A stretch of 64,000 bases of DNA from Acidobacteria bacterium Ga0077534 (GTDB taxonomy: Bacteria > Acidobacteriota > Blastocatellia > Pyrinomonadales > Pyrinomonadaceae): contig LNEI01000017.1 in assembly GCA_001464455.1 (NCBI GenBank), forward strand, positions 62,001 to 126,000, in the 5' to 3' direction. The notes under the pieces are model-generated. The model was not told the DNA's origin. It made no database searches and saw only the letters and a program-made list of their open reading frames with translations. This document shows, piece after piece, positions 16,126-24,773 of this stretch (position 1 is the stretch's first letter; every line of letters begins with the position of its first letter). A program made the position numbers and the translations under genes.

Positions 16126-18519
16126 ATGTTTGAACGCTACACGGAGAGGTCTCGCAGGGTGATCTTTTTCGCCCGATACGAAGCTCTCCAATACGGTTCG
16201 CAGGTTATCGCACCTGAGCACATTCTGCTCGGGCTGATGCGCGAGGACAAAACTCTCTCGGCACGCTTCTTCCCGTTCAGGCATGTGCTCACGGTCGATT
16301 CGATCAGACGCGATGTCGAGGAACGCATCGTCCTGCGTGACCGCATCCCGCAATCGTCCGAACTCCACCTCTCGGCCGCTACAAAGCAGATTCTTTTTTA
16401 CGCAAACGACGAGAGCCGTCAACTTAGGAATCGACACATCGGCCCCGAGCATTTGCTCCTTGGCATTGTTCGCGAAGAAAAGAGCATCGCTGCCGAGATA
16501 CTTTTTGGTTACGGGCTGCGGCTGAGTGACGTTCGCGACGAGATGTCGCGGCAGAGCGGAGTTCCGGGCGTGCTGACGACCAGCAAGGAAAACAGTAAAA
16601 CACCGAGCCTCGCCGAATTCACTAGAGATCTCACAGTCGATGCCGCCGAGGGTCGTCTCGATCCGCTGATCGGCCGTGAGGACGAACTTGAAAGGATAAT
16701 TGAGATACTTTGCCGCCGAACAAAAAATAATCCAGTCCTGATCGGTGAGTCTGGCGTGGGCAAGACCGCCATCGTCGAAGGGCTGGCCCAGCGGATCGTC
16801 GACCGAAATGTGCCGACCTTTCTCGAGAACAAACGCATCCTCTCGCTCGACCTTTCGCTTATAGTCGCCGGGACAAAATACCGCGGCCAGTTCGAGGAAC
16901 GCCTTAAAAAGGTGATGGCAGAACTGCGAGAGAGCGACGAGAATATTGTTTTTATCGATGAGCTGCACACGCTTGTCGGAGCGGGTTCGGCCGAGGGAAC
17001 GCTGGATGCCGCAAACATTCTCAAGCCGGCACTCTCGCGAGGCGAGATACAGTGTATCGGCGCAACAACGCCGGCTGAATACCGCAAGACCATCGAGCGC
17101 GACCGTGCCCTTGAGCGGCGTTTCCAGTCCGTCAAGATAGAACCGCCAAACGAAGCGGACGCGATCAAGATCATCCAGGGTGTGGTCGAACGCTACGAGG
17201 CTTTTCACCAGTTGCGTTACGCGAAAGATGCCCTCACCGCGGCCGTTACTCAATCAAATCGCTACATCCCCGACCGGTTTTTGCCAGATAAAGCTATTGA
17301 TGTACTGGACGAAGCCGGTGCTCGGGCAAAGCTTCGGTATCAGAACGAGAATCGCAGCGAGCCTTCTTGGAAAGAGACAGTTGAGAATTGGAAACGTGCC
17401 GCCGCGAACGAAGATCAGTTGATCTCGCTCGAATTGCGGTCGCTCGAAGATTCATTTTTTGCTGTCGAGGTGACAAAGGACGATGTTGACGAGGTGATCG
17501 CCCGCTGGACCGGTGTTCCGGTAACATCAGTCAAGCAAAAAGAGGCGGAAAAGCTGCTCTCGATCGAGACCGCACTCCACGAACGCATCGTTTCGCAGCG
17601 TCCGGCGATCTCGGCTCTGGCGAGAGCGATCCGCAGATCGCGTGCCGGCCTCAAGAATCCCGCACGGCCGGTTGGTTCGTTCCTGTTCCTTGGCCCGACC
17701 GGCGTGGGTAAAACCGAGGTTGCACGCTCTATAGCCGAGTATCTTTTCGGGACCGAACGTTCGCTGATCCGCTTTGATATGAGCGAATTCATGGAGAAGC
17801 ACTCAGTTTCGAAGTTCATCGGTTCGCCTCCGGGCTACGTCGGCCATGAGGAAGGTGGGCAGCTTACCGAAAAACTTCGCCGCTCGCCATATTCGGTCGT
17901 TTTGTTTGACGAGGTCGAAAAGGCACACCCTGACCTGTTTAATATTTTGCTGCAGGTTTTTGAGGACGGTATTTTGACTGATGCTCTCGGCCAGACGGTC
18001 GATTGCAAGCAGGCGATCTTTATCATGACCTCGAATCTCGGTGCCCGGACCATCCAGAAACGTGCGTCGCTCGGCTTTCAGGCAAACGCGGCAGCGACGC
18101 GGGCACAGATCGAGGAGCAGGTGATGTCGCAGGTCAAGCAAACCTTTGCTCCCGAATTCATCAACCGGCTTGACGAAATAATCCTCTTCGATGAGCTCAA
18201 TGATGAAGATCTTTTCCAGATACTCGACCTGCAAATGGCCCGGCTCAACAAGATCGTCGAGGGCCGTAAACTAAACATCATCCTCTTGCCTGAAGCCAGA
18301 AAGTGGCTTATCGAAAAAACCTGTGCCGACCGCAGTTACGGAGCTCGCCCGCTAAAACGCGCTTTGCAAAAATACGTCGAGGACGAACTGTCAGAGGCAC
18401 TGATCCAGGGCAGCGTTCTAGAGGAAAGCACCGTTGAAGTTTATCCGAGCGGCGACTCTCTGGCATTTCGTGAAGTTCGAGCGAAGAAGGTGCAGAAAGA
18501 ACTTACTCAGAAAGCCTAA
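16126..18519 (+). CDS. ClpC-type AAA+ unfoldase (Clp protease ATP-binding subunit)
   Basis: A 797-residue Hsp100 protein. The N domain begins MFERYTERSRRVIFFAR as in ClpC and contains two repeats (HILLGLMRED, HLLLGIVREE). Walker A1 GESGVGKT is at 207-214 and Walker A2 GPTGVGKT near 524-531, with Walker B VVLFDEVEKAHPD. A short middle region rules out ClpB. A SLGF tripeptide loop at 648-651 occupies the place of the ClpP-docking IGF/LGF loop, so it probably feeds ClpP; clpP is not in the window. 179 nt of upstream sequence show no recognisable heat-shock element. Confidence 0.92.
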   Translation: MFERYTERSRRVIFFARYEALQYGSQVIAPEHILLGLMREDKTLSARFFPFRHVLTVDSIRRDVEERIVLRDRIPQSSELHLSAATKQILFYANDESRQLRNRHIGPEHLLLGIVREEKSIAAEILFGYGLRLSDVRDEMSRQSGVPGVLTTSKENSKTPSLAEFTRDLTVDAAEGRLDPLIGREDELERIIEILCRRTKNNPVLIGESGVGKTAIVEGLAQRIVDRNVPTFLENKRILSLDLSLIVAGTKYRGQFEERLKKVMAELRESDENIVFIDELHTLVGAGSAEGTLDAANILKPALSRGEIQCIGATTPAEYRKTIERDRALERRFQSVKIEPPNEADAIKIIQGVVERYEAFHQLRYAKDALTAAVTQSNRYIPDRFLPDKAIDVLDEAGARAKLRYQNENRSEPSWKETVENWKRAAANEDQLISLELRSLEDSFFAVEVTKDDVDEVIARWTGVPVTSVKQKEAEKLLSIETALHERIVSQRPAISALARAIRRSRAGLKNPARPVGSFLFLGPTGVGKTEVARSIAEYLFGTERSLIRFDMSEFMEKHSVSKFIGSPPGYVGHEEGGQLTEKLRRSPYSVVLFDEVEKAHPDLFNILLQVFEDGILTDALGQTVDCKQAIFIMTSNLGARTIQKRASLGFQANAAATRAQIEEQVMSQVKQTFAPEFINRLDEIILFDELNDEDLFQILDLQMARLNKIVEGRKLNIILLPEARKWLIEKTCADRSYGARPLKRALQKYVEDELSEALIQGSVLEESTVEVYPSGDSLAFREVRAKKVQKELTQKA

Positions 18520-18520
18520 C

Positions 18521-19262
18521 TGGACCGCGGGCATCCTGCCCGCCCGTAACCAGCCCCAGTCTTGACATAGACCAATAGTCGCGGTTATAAAAACACGCGG
18601 GCAGGATGCCCGCGCTCCAATTGTTATGAGAGGTTGGCATTCTAGAGGCTATCTGCCGCACTATGACGGTGGCGAGATAACTCAGTTCATTACTGTTCAC
18701 CTCGGCGATGCTCTTCCCAAAATGGTCGTGGATGCCTGGAAAGCGGAACTCGCTCATGAGACTGACGAGGAGAGAAAAAAGCAGCTATATTGGCGAGCCG
18801 AAAAATACATCGATCGTGGTTACGGAGAGTGCTATCTGCGACTGGCCTCGGTCGCTAATATTGTTCGTGACGCTTTAAGACATTTCGACGGAGTAAGGTA
18901 TAAGCTGATTGCGTGGGTTATCATGCCCAACCACATCCACTTCCTCCTTCGGCCAATGGCCGAAGTTGAACTTGAGGATATTATTCACTCGATAAAGTCC
19001 TATACAGCATTGAGAGCAAATCGGATCTTAGGCCGTACTGGAAAATTCTGGCAGGAAGAGTACTTCGACCGGTACATCCGCGATCTCGATCATTTTGAGA
19101 ATGTGGTGAGTTACATTGAGTGGAATCCCGTCAAGGCCGGGCTTTGTACCAAGCCAGAAGATTGGCCTTTCAGCAGCCGGACCGCAGGTACCCTTCCCGC
19201 GAGTCACTGAACCTCTAACGGCTTTTCGAAGCGATAAATGCGGGCAGGATGCCCGCGCTCCA
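18521..19262. mobile_element. REP-RAYT element
   Basis: A REP palindrome (GCGGGCA-gga-TGCCCGC with a GCTCCA-like tail) occurs three times: inverted at 18527-18543, forward at 18597-18613 and forward at 19240-19256. The RAYT gene lies between copies two and three. The opposed pair at 18527-18613 forms a BIME-like unit. This is the standard layout of a transposase with the repeats it mobilises. Confidence 0.8.
18626..19210 (+). CDS. REP-associated tyrosine transposase (RAYT, Y1 HUH family)
   Basis: A 194-residue single-strand DNA transposase. HUH motif HIH at 103-105 within IAWVIMPNHIHFLL; the Tyr-bearing segment GKFWQEEYFDRYIRD near 139-153; the family tail YIEWNPVKAGL. The N-terminus WHSRGYLPHYDG is typical of RAYTs. 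RAYTs are domesticated IS200/IS605 relatives that act on REP palindromes, and such palindromes lie 7 nt before the start and 30 nt after the stop. The frame is intact, so it may be active. Confidence 0.93.
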   Translation: MRGWHSRGYLPHYDGGEITQFITVHLGDALPKMVVDAWKAELAHETDEERKKQLYWRAEKYIDRGYGECYLRLASVANIVRDALRHFDGVRYKLIAWVIMPNHIHFLLRPMAEVELEDIIHSIKSYTALRANRILGRTGKFWQEEYFDRYIRDLDHFENVVSYIEWNPVKAGLCTKPEDWPFSSRTAGTLPASH

Positions 19263-19482
19263 GTTTTGCTTTCACACTTTTCCTTGTATAATTCGAAAGT
19301 TTGCAGATGAGCTTCGTTTGGGCAACCTGCGGTAGTCGGCACGAATCAAAAGACGTGAGCAATTTCCGACTTTGAAATGCCATAGATGAGCACATAACCT
19401 CTGTTTTTGCAGAGCTTTACATGGCATGAGCGGGCTCGCTGGCGGGCTTTTGATTTTGCATTATTAGGGAAGTTTCGCATTT
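19211..19482. other. Intergenic region upstream of bamA
   Basis: Contains the third REP copy (19240-19262) and then about 220 nt without coding potential. There is a short inverted pair ATGCCAT (near 19377) / ATGGCAT (near 19421), and a GGGAAG tract before the bamA ATG. I cannot point to a convincing promoter. Confidence 0.4.
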
Positions 19483-22400
19483 ATGAATACTCTTCGCGCA
19501 CTCGGATCGTTGGTCCTGGTGACGGCATTGTTGGCGTTTACCGCCATCGCCGGCACTGATGGAAGTGCGAAAAAGGACGTCGTCTCGACGAGCAAAACGC
19601 AGCAGATCGTTGAGAGCGTCGATATCCAGGGGAACCGCCGTCTTCGTGACGACGACCTTCTTTATTTTACGAAAGTTCGTGCCGGAGACGTTTACGATCC
19701 GGCTGCTCTCGAGCGTGACCTTCAGGAACTGCTCGCTTTGAACTTCTTTGATAAAACGAAGACCCGCGTGCTCGTCGAGGACGGCATCCGCGGCGGCGTC
19801 AACGTGATATTCGAGGTGAGCGAGCTTCCGATCATCCGCGACCTACAGTTCAAGGGCGCCAAAGCGATCACCGAGGCCGACATTCTTAAGGAATTCCGCG
19901 AAAAACGCGTCGGCATCTCGAAAGAAGCCATCTACGACCCTGTAAAATCTCGCGGTGCCATCCGAACGCTACGCGAAATGCTCGCTTCGAAAGGCTATCC
20001 GAATGCGACCGTCAATGTTCAGGAAGAGGTAGTTTCAGCCACATCGGTCGCTATTATCTTCGACATCGTTCAGGGCGCTCGCTCACGTATCGTTGACATC
20101 GACTTCGACGGAAACCAGAAATTCTCGGATGGGGAACTGCGCGATGCTTTGACGCTCGTTAAAGAGACTGGCATCGTCTCCCGTTTCAAGAGCATGGACA
20201 TACTCGACCTGCGTAAGCTCGAGTATGACCTGCAGAAAAACGTTAGGGCATACATGTGGTCGAAAGGGTATTTCCAGGCCCGCATCGGTGACCCTGAGGT
20301 CGAAGGCCTCGGCTATAAACGTACAGGTTTTCCCATCGTCAAAGCATTTCCGATCCCGCTTTTGACCTCGATGGACGATACGCTCCGCATCAAGATCCCT
20401 GTGACCGAGGGCAAGGTCTTTCGCGTCGGCGAACTCAAAGTCGAGGGCAACTCGATCTTCTCCGAACAGCTCATTCTTGCTTTTGTCGGTCTAAAAAAAG
20501 GTGAGATCGCTGACGGTAAACGTCTGCAGGATGCGGTCTACGAAGATCTAAAAAAGGAATACGGAAAACAAGGTTTTGTTCAGTACACTGCGGAATTTGA
20601 TCCTCAGTTCAAGGACAATCCGGCTATTCCGGAAGAAGGCATCGTTGATATTACGATCACGATCGAAGAAGGAAAACAGTTCACGCTTCGCCGGCTGGAG
20701 TTTACCGGCAATACCTTTACCCGGGACAAGGTGATGCGTCGTGAATTCCTCATCAACGAGGGCGACATCTATAACCAGCAGTATCTAGAGATCTCGACTG
20801 CCAGACTCAATCAGACACAGTATTTTGACCCAATCGACAAGGATCAGGACGTCGAGATCCGTACGGACGAAGAAAAAGGTGACGTCGACCTGATCGTCAA
20901 GGTCAAGGAAAAAGGCCGTCAGCAGATCTCGTTCAACGGTGGATTGTCGGGTATCGGTGGTTCGTTCTTCGGCCTCGAATACTCGACCAATAACCTCGCC
21001 GGAACCGGTGAGATCCTGTCGTTCAACGTCGGCGCGGGTAACCGTCAGCAGAGCCTACAATTCACCTATCAGCAGCCGTATTTCCGCGAACGACCGGTTT
21101 CGGTCGGGTTCTCGGTATTTGCGAGCCGTTACCGATTCTTCGGTGAAGGGACTTTCCTGACGCAGAATCAGGACATTCTAAACGACCTATTTGACCCATT
21201 CGGCACCGTCACGACGGACGAAAGCAACCTGTTCACGCAGACGACCTACGGTGCAAACGTTTTCGCGACGGCACCGCTGTCGGAGTTATTTTTCAAGAAA
21301 CGGCGGTTCACGCAGTTTTCACGTGTCGGTCTGACCTATCAGTTCTCGGCGACCAGCATTGAAGACCCTGAGGTCAATCAGAATGCCGACCCGGCTGCAC
21401 GGATCCCGGTCATCTATCGCCAGCCAAATATCATCACCAGCCGCATAACGGGCACTTTTGTTTACGATACGCGTCAGCCGTCGGCCAACGGCATCGATAC
21501 GGTCGGCGGATCATCGCTTTCGTTCTCAGTTGCTTTTGCGGGCCTAGGCGGCGATGTTCGAACCTATCAGCCGAACATCACTTATTCGCAGTTTATTCCG
21601 GTAAGGAACCGTGCTTCGAAGAATCCGCACGTCCTCGCGTTCCGCCTGCAAGCTGGAACGATCGGAACCTGGTCCATAAAAGACACGATCCGCAACGCCA
21701 ACTCGATCTCATTCGTCGGCGGTGTTCCGGCCTATGAGCGATATTATCTCGGCAGCGAGAACGATATCCGCGGCTACAATTCGCGTTCGATCGGGCCGGT
21801 TGCTCCGTTCGATACGTACGTTACCAGCCGCAACGTGCAGTTGACCACGAATGCCACTGGCACAGCCGAGACAGATACAGGCATCATCAATCCGCAGATC
21901 GTCGAAGAGATCAGACAGCTCGGCCTGGTTACGGGGATCGGCGGCGCCAACCCCGCTTTGTTCTCGCGTAACTTCCGCTTTATCGGCGGTGATACGCAGT
22001 TGCTGGCTAACGTCGAATATCGCCTGCCGATCTTTGGCCCCGCGACGATGGCCATTTTCGCTGATGTTGGCTCGGTCTTTAACCTTAGAAAATCTGGCCA
22101 GCAGGTCATCAATAGTGAATTCCTGCCGGACGAATCGTTCATCGGAGCAGGCCGTCTGACGGCCCTCGGCCTTATCAATACGCCGGTGCTCGAAAGCAGC
22201 TTCGGCAGTATCTTGTACTATCGCGGCCGCGTAATGACAAAGACGGATTACATCAACGAATTCTGCCGCGGCAACCGTTTCGGCTGTCCGACCGCCCTTT
22301 CGCCGCAGGTACAGCAGCTTTATCTTCGCGGCGAGGTTCAGCAGAATTCGCTTCTGGACGTCGACGCCGCCAAGTTCAACAAGCTTAAGGATTTCAAAGC

Positions 22401-22569
22401 AAGTCTCGGTGTTGAGCTCCGGGTTCAGGTGCCGATCGTCAACGTTCCGTTCCGCCTGATCTATTATTACAACCCTAACGCCAAGATCGGCTTTACCGAA
22501 GAGCTTCCGGGCATCTTCCTGCCGGGCAAGCGAAATGGGTTCAGATTTACTGTCGGACGTACGTTCTAA
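19483..22569 (+). CDS. bamA: BamA/Omp85 outer-membrane assembly protein
   Basis: A 1,028-residue outer-membrane protein with an N-terminal signal (LVLVTALLAFTAIAG). Successive POTRA domains span about 40-450, e.g. VESVDIQGNRRLRDDDL, IRDLQFKGAKAITEADIL, IVDIDFDGNQKFSDGEL, VGELKVEGNSIFSEQLI and LRRLEFTGNTFTRDKVM, so five POTRAs. The C-terminal barrel starts near 480 (NGGLSGIGGSFFGLEYSTNN) and contains the RGYNSR loop motif near 760. It ends in FTVGRTF with the terminal Phe used for barrel insertion. Skp-like chaperone genes follow, consistent with the classical bamA-skp-lpx arrangement. Confidence 0.92.
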   Translation: MNTLRALGSLVLVTALLAFTAIAGTDGSAKKDVVSTSKTQQIVESVDIQGNRRLRDDDLLYFTKVRAGDVYDPAALERDLQELLALNFFDKTKTRVLVEDGIRGGVNVIFEVSELPIIRDLQFKGAKAITEADILKEFREKRVGISKEAIYDPVKSRGAIRTLREMLASKGYPNATVNVQEEVVSATSVAIIFDIVQGARSRIVDIDFDGNQKFSDGELRDALTLVKETGIVSRFKSMDILDLRKLEYDLQKNVRAYMWSKGYFQARIGDPEVEGLGYKRTGFPIVKAFPIPLLTSMDDTLRIKIPVTEGKVFRVGELKVEGNSIFSEQLILAFVGLKKGEIADGKRLQDAVYEDLKKEYGKQGFVQYTAEFDPQFKDNPAIPEEGIVDITITIEEGKQFTLRRLEFTGNTFTRDKVMRREFLINEGDIYNQQYLEISTARLNQTQYFDPIDKDQDVEIRTDEEKGDVDLIVKVKEKGRQQISFNGGLSGIGGSFFGLEYSTNNLAGTGEILSFNVGAGNRQQSLQFTYQQPYFRERPVSVGFSVFASRYRFFGEGTFLTQNQDILNDLFDPFGTVTTDESNLFTQTTYGANVFATAPLSELFFKKRRFTQFSRVGLTYQFSATSIEDPEVNQNADPAARIPVIYRQPNIITSRITGTFVYDTRQPSANGIDTVGGSSLSFSVAFAGLGGDVRTYQPNITYSQFIPVRNRASKNPHVLAFRLQAGTIGTWSIKDTIRNANSISFVGGVPAYERYYLGSENDIRGYNSRSIGPVAPFDTYVTSRNVQLTTNATGTAETDTGIINPQIVEEIRQLGLVTGIGGANPALFSRNFRFIGGDTQLLANVEYRLPIFGPATMAIFADVGSVFNLRKSGQQVINSEFLPDESFIGAGRLTALGLINTPVLESSFGSILYYRGRVMTKTDYINEFCRGNRFGCPTALSPQVQQLYLRGEVQQNSLLDVDAAKFNKLKDFKASLGVELRVQVPIVNVPFRLIYYYNPNAKIGFTEELPGIFLPGKRNGFRFTVGRTF

Positions 22570-22575
22570 AGTTGA

Positions 22576-22604
22576 TTGACATCATTTCGATGTTTAATTA
22601 CTAT
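22576..22604 (+). promoter_or_regulatory. Probable sigma70-type promoter for the first skp-like gene
   Basis: TTGACA at 22576-22581, 17-nt spacer, TACTAT at 22599-22604, then about 116 nt of leader before the start codon. Confidence 0.6.
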
Positions 22605-22720
22605 TCTCGTTTCTTTTTTGAAACCGGAAGCAACAGTTTTGGTAGAATTTGTTTCAAAGAAATATAAGATTAGAGGGGCGATTAGGTCTTTCTGTCAGAA
22701 ATAAGGAGTTCCATAGGATA

Positions 22721-23311
22721 ATGAAAAGATTTTATACGTTTGCCCTCACGCTAGTTTTCACAGCAGTTTTTGCTGTCTCGGCGTTTGCTCAGGCCGGTGC
22801 GCAGCCGACCAAGATCGGCTGGATCGACACCGGTGCTTTTGCTGATGAAAAAGAAGGCGTAACCAAGTACATCAATGCTCTCAAGGCACTCGATACTGAA
22901 ATGAAGCCGAGCCAGACTGCTCTTCAGACGCTTCAGTCGAGGATCCAGACCATTGCTGCCGATCTCAACAAGCCAGTTCCGGCAAATGTCCCTGTCGACC
23001 AGCGTGCTCTTCTTGCAAAGCAGGAAGAGGGCCAGAGCCTTCAGCGTGAGTTTGAATTCAAGAAAAAAGAATACGATGCCAAGGTCGAGAAACGCAGTTC
23101 CGAGGTTCTCGGCCCGGTATCCGCTGACATCAGCCGGGCTATCCAGGATTTTGCTAAGACCAAAGGCTACGCAGTCGTGCTCGACATAGCTGCTCTTGCT
23201 CAGGCTAATGCTATTCTGGCTCTCGACCCTGGCTCGAACATCACGAAGGAATTTATCACCTTCTACAATGCTCGTCCGGCCACGGCCGCGACCGCCGCAA
23301 CCCCTAAATAG
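22721..23311 (+). CDS. OmpH/Skp-family periplasmic chaperone (copy 1)
   Basis: ATG 22721 begins a clean signal peptide (FYTFALTLVFTAVFAVSAFAQA), so it replaces the longer in-frame start at 22649. The 196-residue product follows the Skp/OmpH pattern: a short beta start (KIGWIDTGAFAD), a long charged coiled coil about 70-135 (LQSRIQTIAADLN, LQREFEFKKKEYDAKVEKRSSEV), and the C-terminal AIQDFAKTKGYAVVLDIAAL. Skp carries outer-membrane proteins across the periplasm to BamA, encoded immediately upstream. A second paralogue follows after a strong hairpin. Confidence 0.85.
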   Translation: MKRFYTFALTLVFTAVFAVSAFAQAGAQPTKIGWIDTGAFADEKEGVTKYINALKALDTEMKPSQTALQTLQSRIQTIAADLNKPVPANVPVDQRALLAKQEEGQSLQREFEFKKKEYDAKVEKRSSEVLGPVSADISRAIQDFAKTKGYAVVLDIAALAQANAILALDPGSNITKEFITFYNARPATAATAATPK

Positions 23312-23342
23312 TTTGCGGATCAAAGTTGGGTAAACTACCGGA

Positions 23343-23376
23343 AAGGCCAGAAGACGTCGAGTCTTTCTGGCCTTCT
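23343..23376 (+). terminator. Hairpin between the two skp-like genes
   Basis: AAGGCCAGAAGAC and GTCTTTCTGGCCTT pair over 13 bp with one bulge and a GTCGA loop, followed by TTCTC. Probable partial terminator or RNA-stabilising hairpin. Confidence 0.55.
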
Positions 23377-23402
23377 CGATCTAAAGTTGGAGATCAGTCT
23401 TT

Positions 23403-23990
23403 ATGAATTTGAGGATCAATCTATTCGCGTTAATAATTGTTTTCGCTGCTGTCGCAGGAGTTCAGGCACAGGCCGCCGCGTCGAAGATAGTCGTCGTAGA
23501 CACCGCCGCGTTCTTTAATGAACAAGGGGGTATTACGAAGATCATCGCCGCGTCAAAAACCCTCAACACAGATCTTGCAACGGAACGCTCGAAGGTTCAG
23601 GCGATCGTTCAGCGGATCGAGGCGTTGACAAAGGAACTCGAAACTATCCGCGGTAATGCCGGGCGCGGCGTGCCCGTTGACGAGCGATCATTTCAAAACA
23701 AAGTAGCCGAGCTTGAGAGCTTGAAGCGTGAAGGAAAGTACGAGGAAGACAAATTCAATGCCCTTGCGCGAAAACGCCAGAGCGAGATCGTCGGACCGGT
23801 CTATTCGGATGTTCTGCGAGTTTTGAGCGAATACGTCAAAACAAAGGACTACGGCATAATCTTTGACGTTGCCAAGGACCAGGGCGGGATGGTGTTATTC
23901 GCCTCTGAAAAATTTGATATCACTAAGGATTTCATCACTTTTTATAACACCAGGCCCGTTACAACGATAACCTCGGTCCCAAAACCGTAG
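23403..23990 (+). CDS. OmpH/Skp-family periplasmic chaperone (copy 2)
   Basis: A 195-residue paralogue of the preceding gene: signal peptide (NLFALIIVFAAVAGVQAQA), KIVVVDTAAFFNEQGG, a coiled coil about 55-125, and YVKTKDYGIIFDVAK near the C-terminus, ending in the same FYNTRPVTT style tail as copy 1 (FYNARPATA). The shared tail and fold show tandem duplication with marked divergence. It lies 91 nt after copy 1, with an intrinsic terminator after its stop. Confidence 0.85.
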   Translation: MNLRINLFALIIVFAAVAGVQAQAAASKIVVVDTAAFFNEQGGITKIIAASKTLNTDLATERSKVQAIVQRIEALTKELETIRGNAGRGVPVDERSFQNKVAELESLKREGKYEEDKFNALARKRQSEIVGPVYSDVLRVLSEYVKTKDYGIIFDVAKDQGGMVLFASEKFDITKDFITFYNTRPVTTITSVPKP

Positions 23991-24011
23991 CGCCTGACCT
24001 CAACCCTTATC

Positions 24012-24043
24012 AGCCGGCGAAATTGCGTTTTGTCGGCTTTTTT
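24012..24043 (+). terminator. Intrinsic terminator in the fabZ leader
   Basis: AGCCG...CGGCT stem extended by GC/GU and A-T pairs to about 11 bp around TTGCG, followed directly by six T. It ends 15 nt before the fabZ ATG. Confidence 0.7.
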
Positions 24044-24058
24044 GTTCTCATTTCGTGT

Positions 24059-24514
24059 ATGATCACACTCGATTCGGTAGCTATACAAAAGATACTTCCT
24101 CATCGCTACCCATTTCTGCTGGTTGACCGCATCATCGAACTCGAGCCGCGCGTTCGGATCGTCGGCATTAAGCAGGTAACTGTTAACGAAAACTTTTTTC
24201 AGGGACATTTCCCAGGGGCTCCGGTCATGCCGGGCGTATTGCAGATCGAAGCTCTTGCTCAGACAGGTGCGATACTCGGCCTGCGGGAATTTGAGAATCT
24301 TGAGGACAAGATCCCTTTCTTTGGCGGCCTGGACAATTGCAGATTTCGCCGTCCGGTCTTCCCGGGCGACACGCTGCGGCTCGAGGTGACCACGATCCGA
24401 ACGGGCAGTCGTGTACAAAAGATGCACGGTGTCGCTTCGGTAGATGGGCAAGTAACTGCCGAGGCTGATATTCTGTCGATATTCGCGGACCGCTCGGAGG
24501 CAGGGCAAGGGTAA
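24059..24514 (+). CDS. fabZ: 3-hydroxyacyl-[ACP] dehydratase FabZ
   Basis: Hot-dog fold dehydratase of 151 residues from ATG 24059, where the protein starts MITLDSVAIQKILPHRYPFL as in other FabZ proteins; the in-frame TTG 36 nt upstream would lie inside the terminator hairpin. The active-site segment is HFPGAPVMPGVLQIEALAQ with the catalytic His and Glu. It removes water from beta-hydroxyacyl-ACP in fatty-acid synthesis and so competes for the precursor used by LpxA, encoded two genes downstream. Confidence 0.93.
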   Translation: MITLDSVAIQKILPHRYPFLLVDRIIELEPRVRIVGIKQVTVNENFFQGHFPGAPVMPGVLQIEALAQTGAILGLREFENLEDKIPFFGGLDNCRFRRPVFPGDTLRLEVTTIRTGSRVQKMHGVASVDGQVTAEADILSIFADRSEAGQG

Positions 24515-24520
24515 AAAACT

Positions 24521-24769
24521 ATGGATCCTTCACAGATGACATTTATGAACTGGGTCCTGCTCGGGGCCGGGCTGGGTTTCGTCGTTGGACTGGCTCCGCT
24601 GATCTCAGGATTTGTAAAAAGCAACGTCAAGACCGGAGCCATCGGTTTTGTCGCGTCTATCGCGGCCGGTGCCATTCTCGGGCTTCTCCTGGCCATACCG
24701 GTTGCCGCTGTTTTCACGTGGCTGATCTTTCGCAAACCTCAGCAGCCGTCCGAACCTACCGCTCTTTGA
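24521..24769 (+). CDS. Small two-TM membrane protein, unknown
   Basis: An 82-residue protein with two strongly hydrophobic stretches, about 11-29 (WVLLGAGLGFVVGLAPLISG) and 39-70, joined by a short KSNVKTG loop. I recognise no family. It lies 6 nt after fabZ and 4 nt before lpxA, so it is translated from the same mRNA and probably serves the envelope. Conservation of this position in relatives would be the best clue to its role. Confidence 0.65.
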   Translation: MDPSQMTFMNWVLLGAGLGFVVGLAPLISGFVKSNVKTGAIGFVASIAAGAILGLLLAIPVAAVFTWLIFRKPQQPSEPTAL

Positions 24770-24773
24770 TCAA

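Noticed and set aside
16084-17253. 389-residue minus-strand frame opposite clpC
   Set aside because: Antisense to conserved AAA+ coding sequence; no motif or ribosome site.
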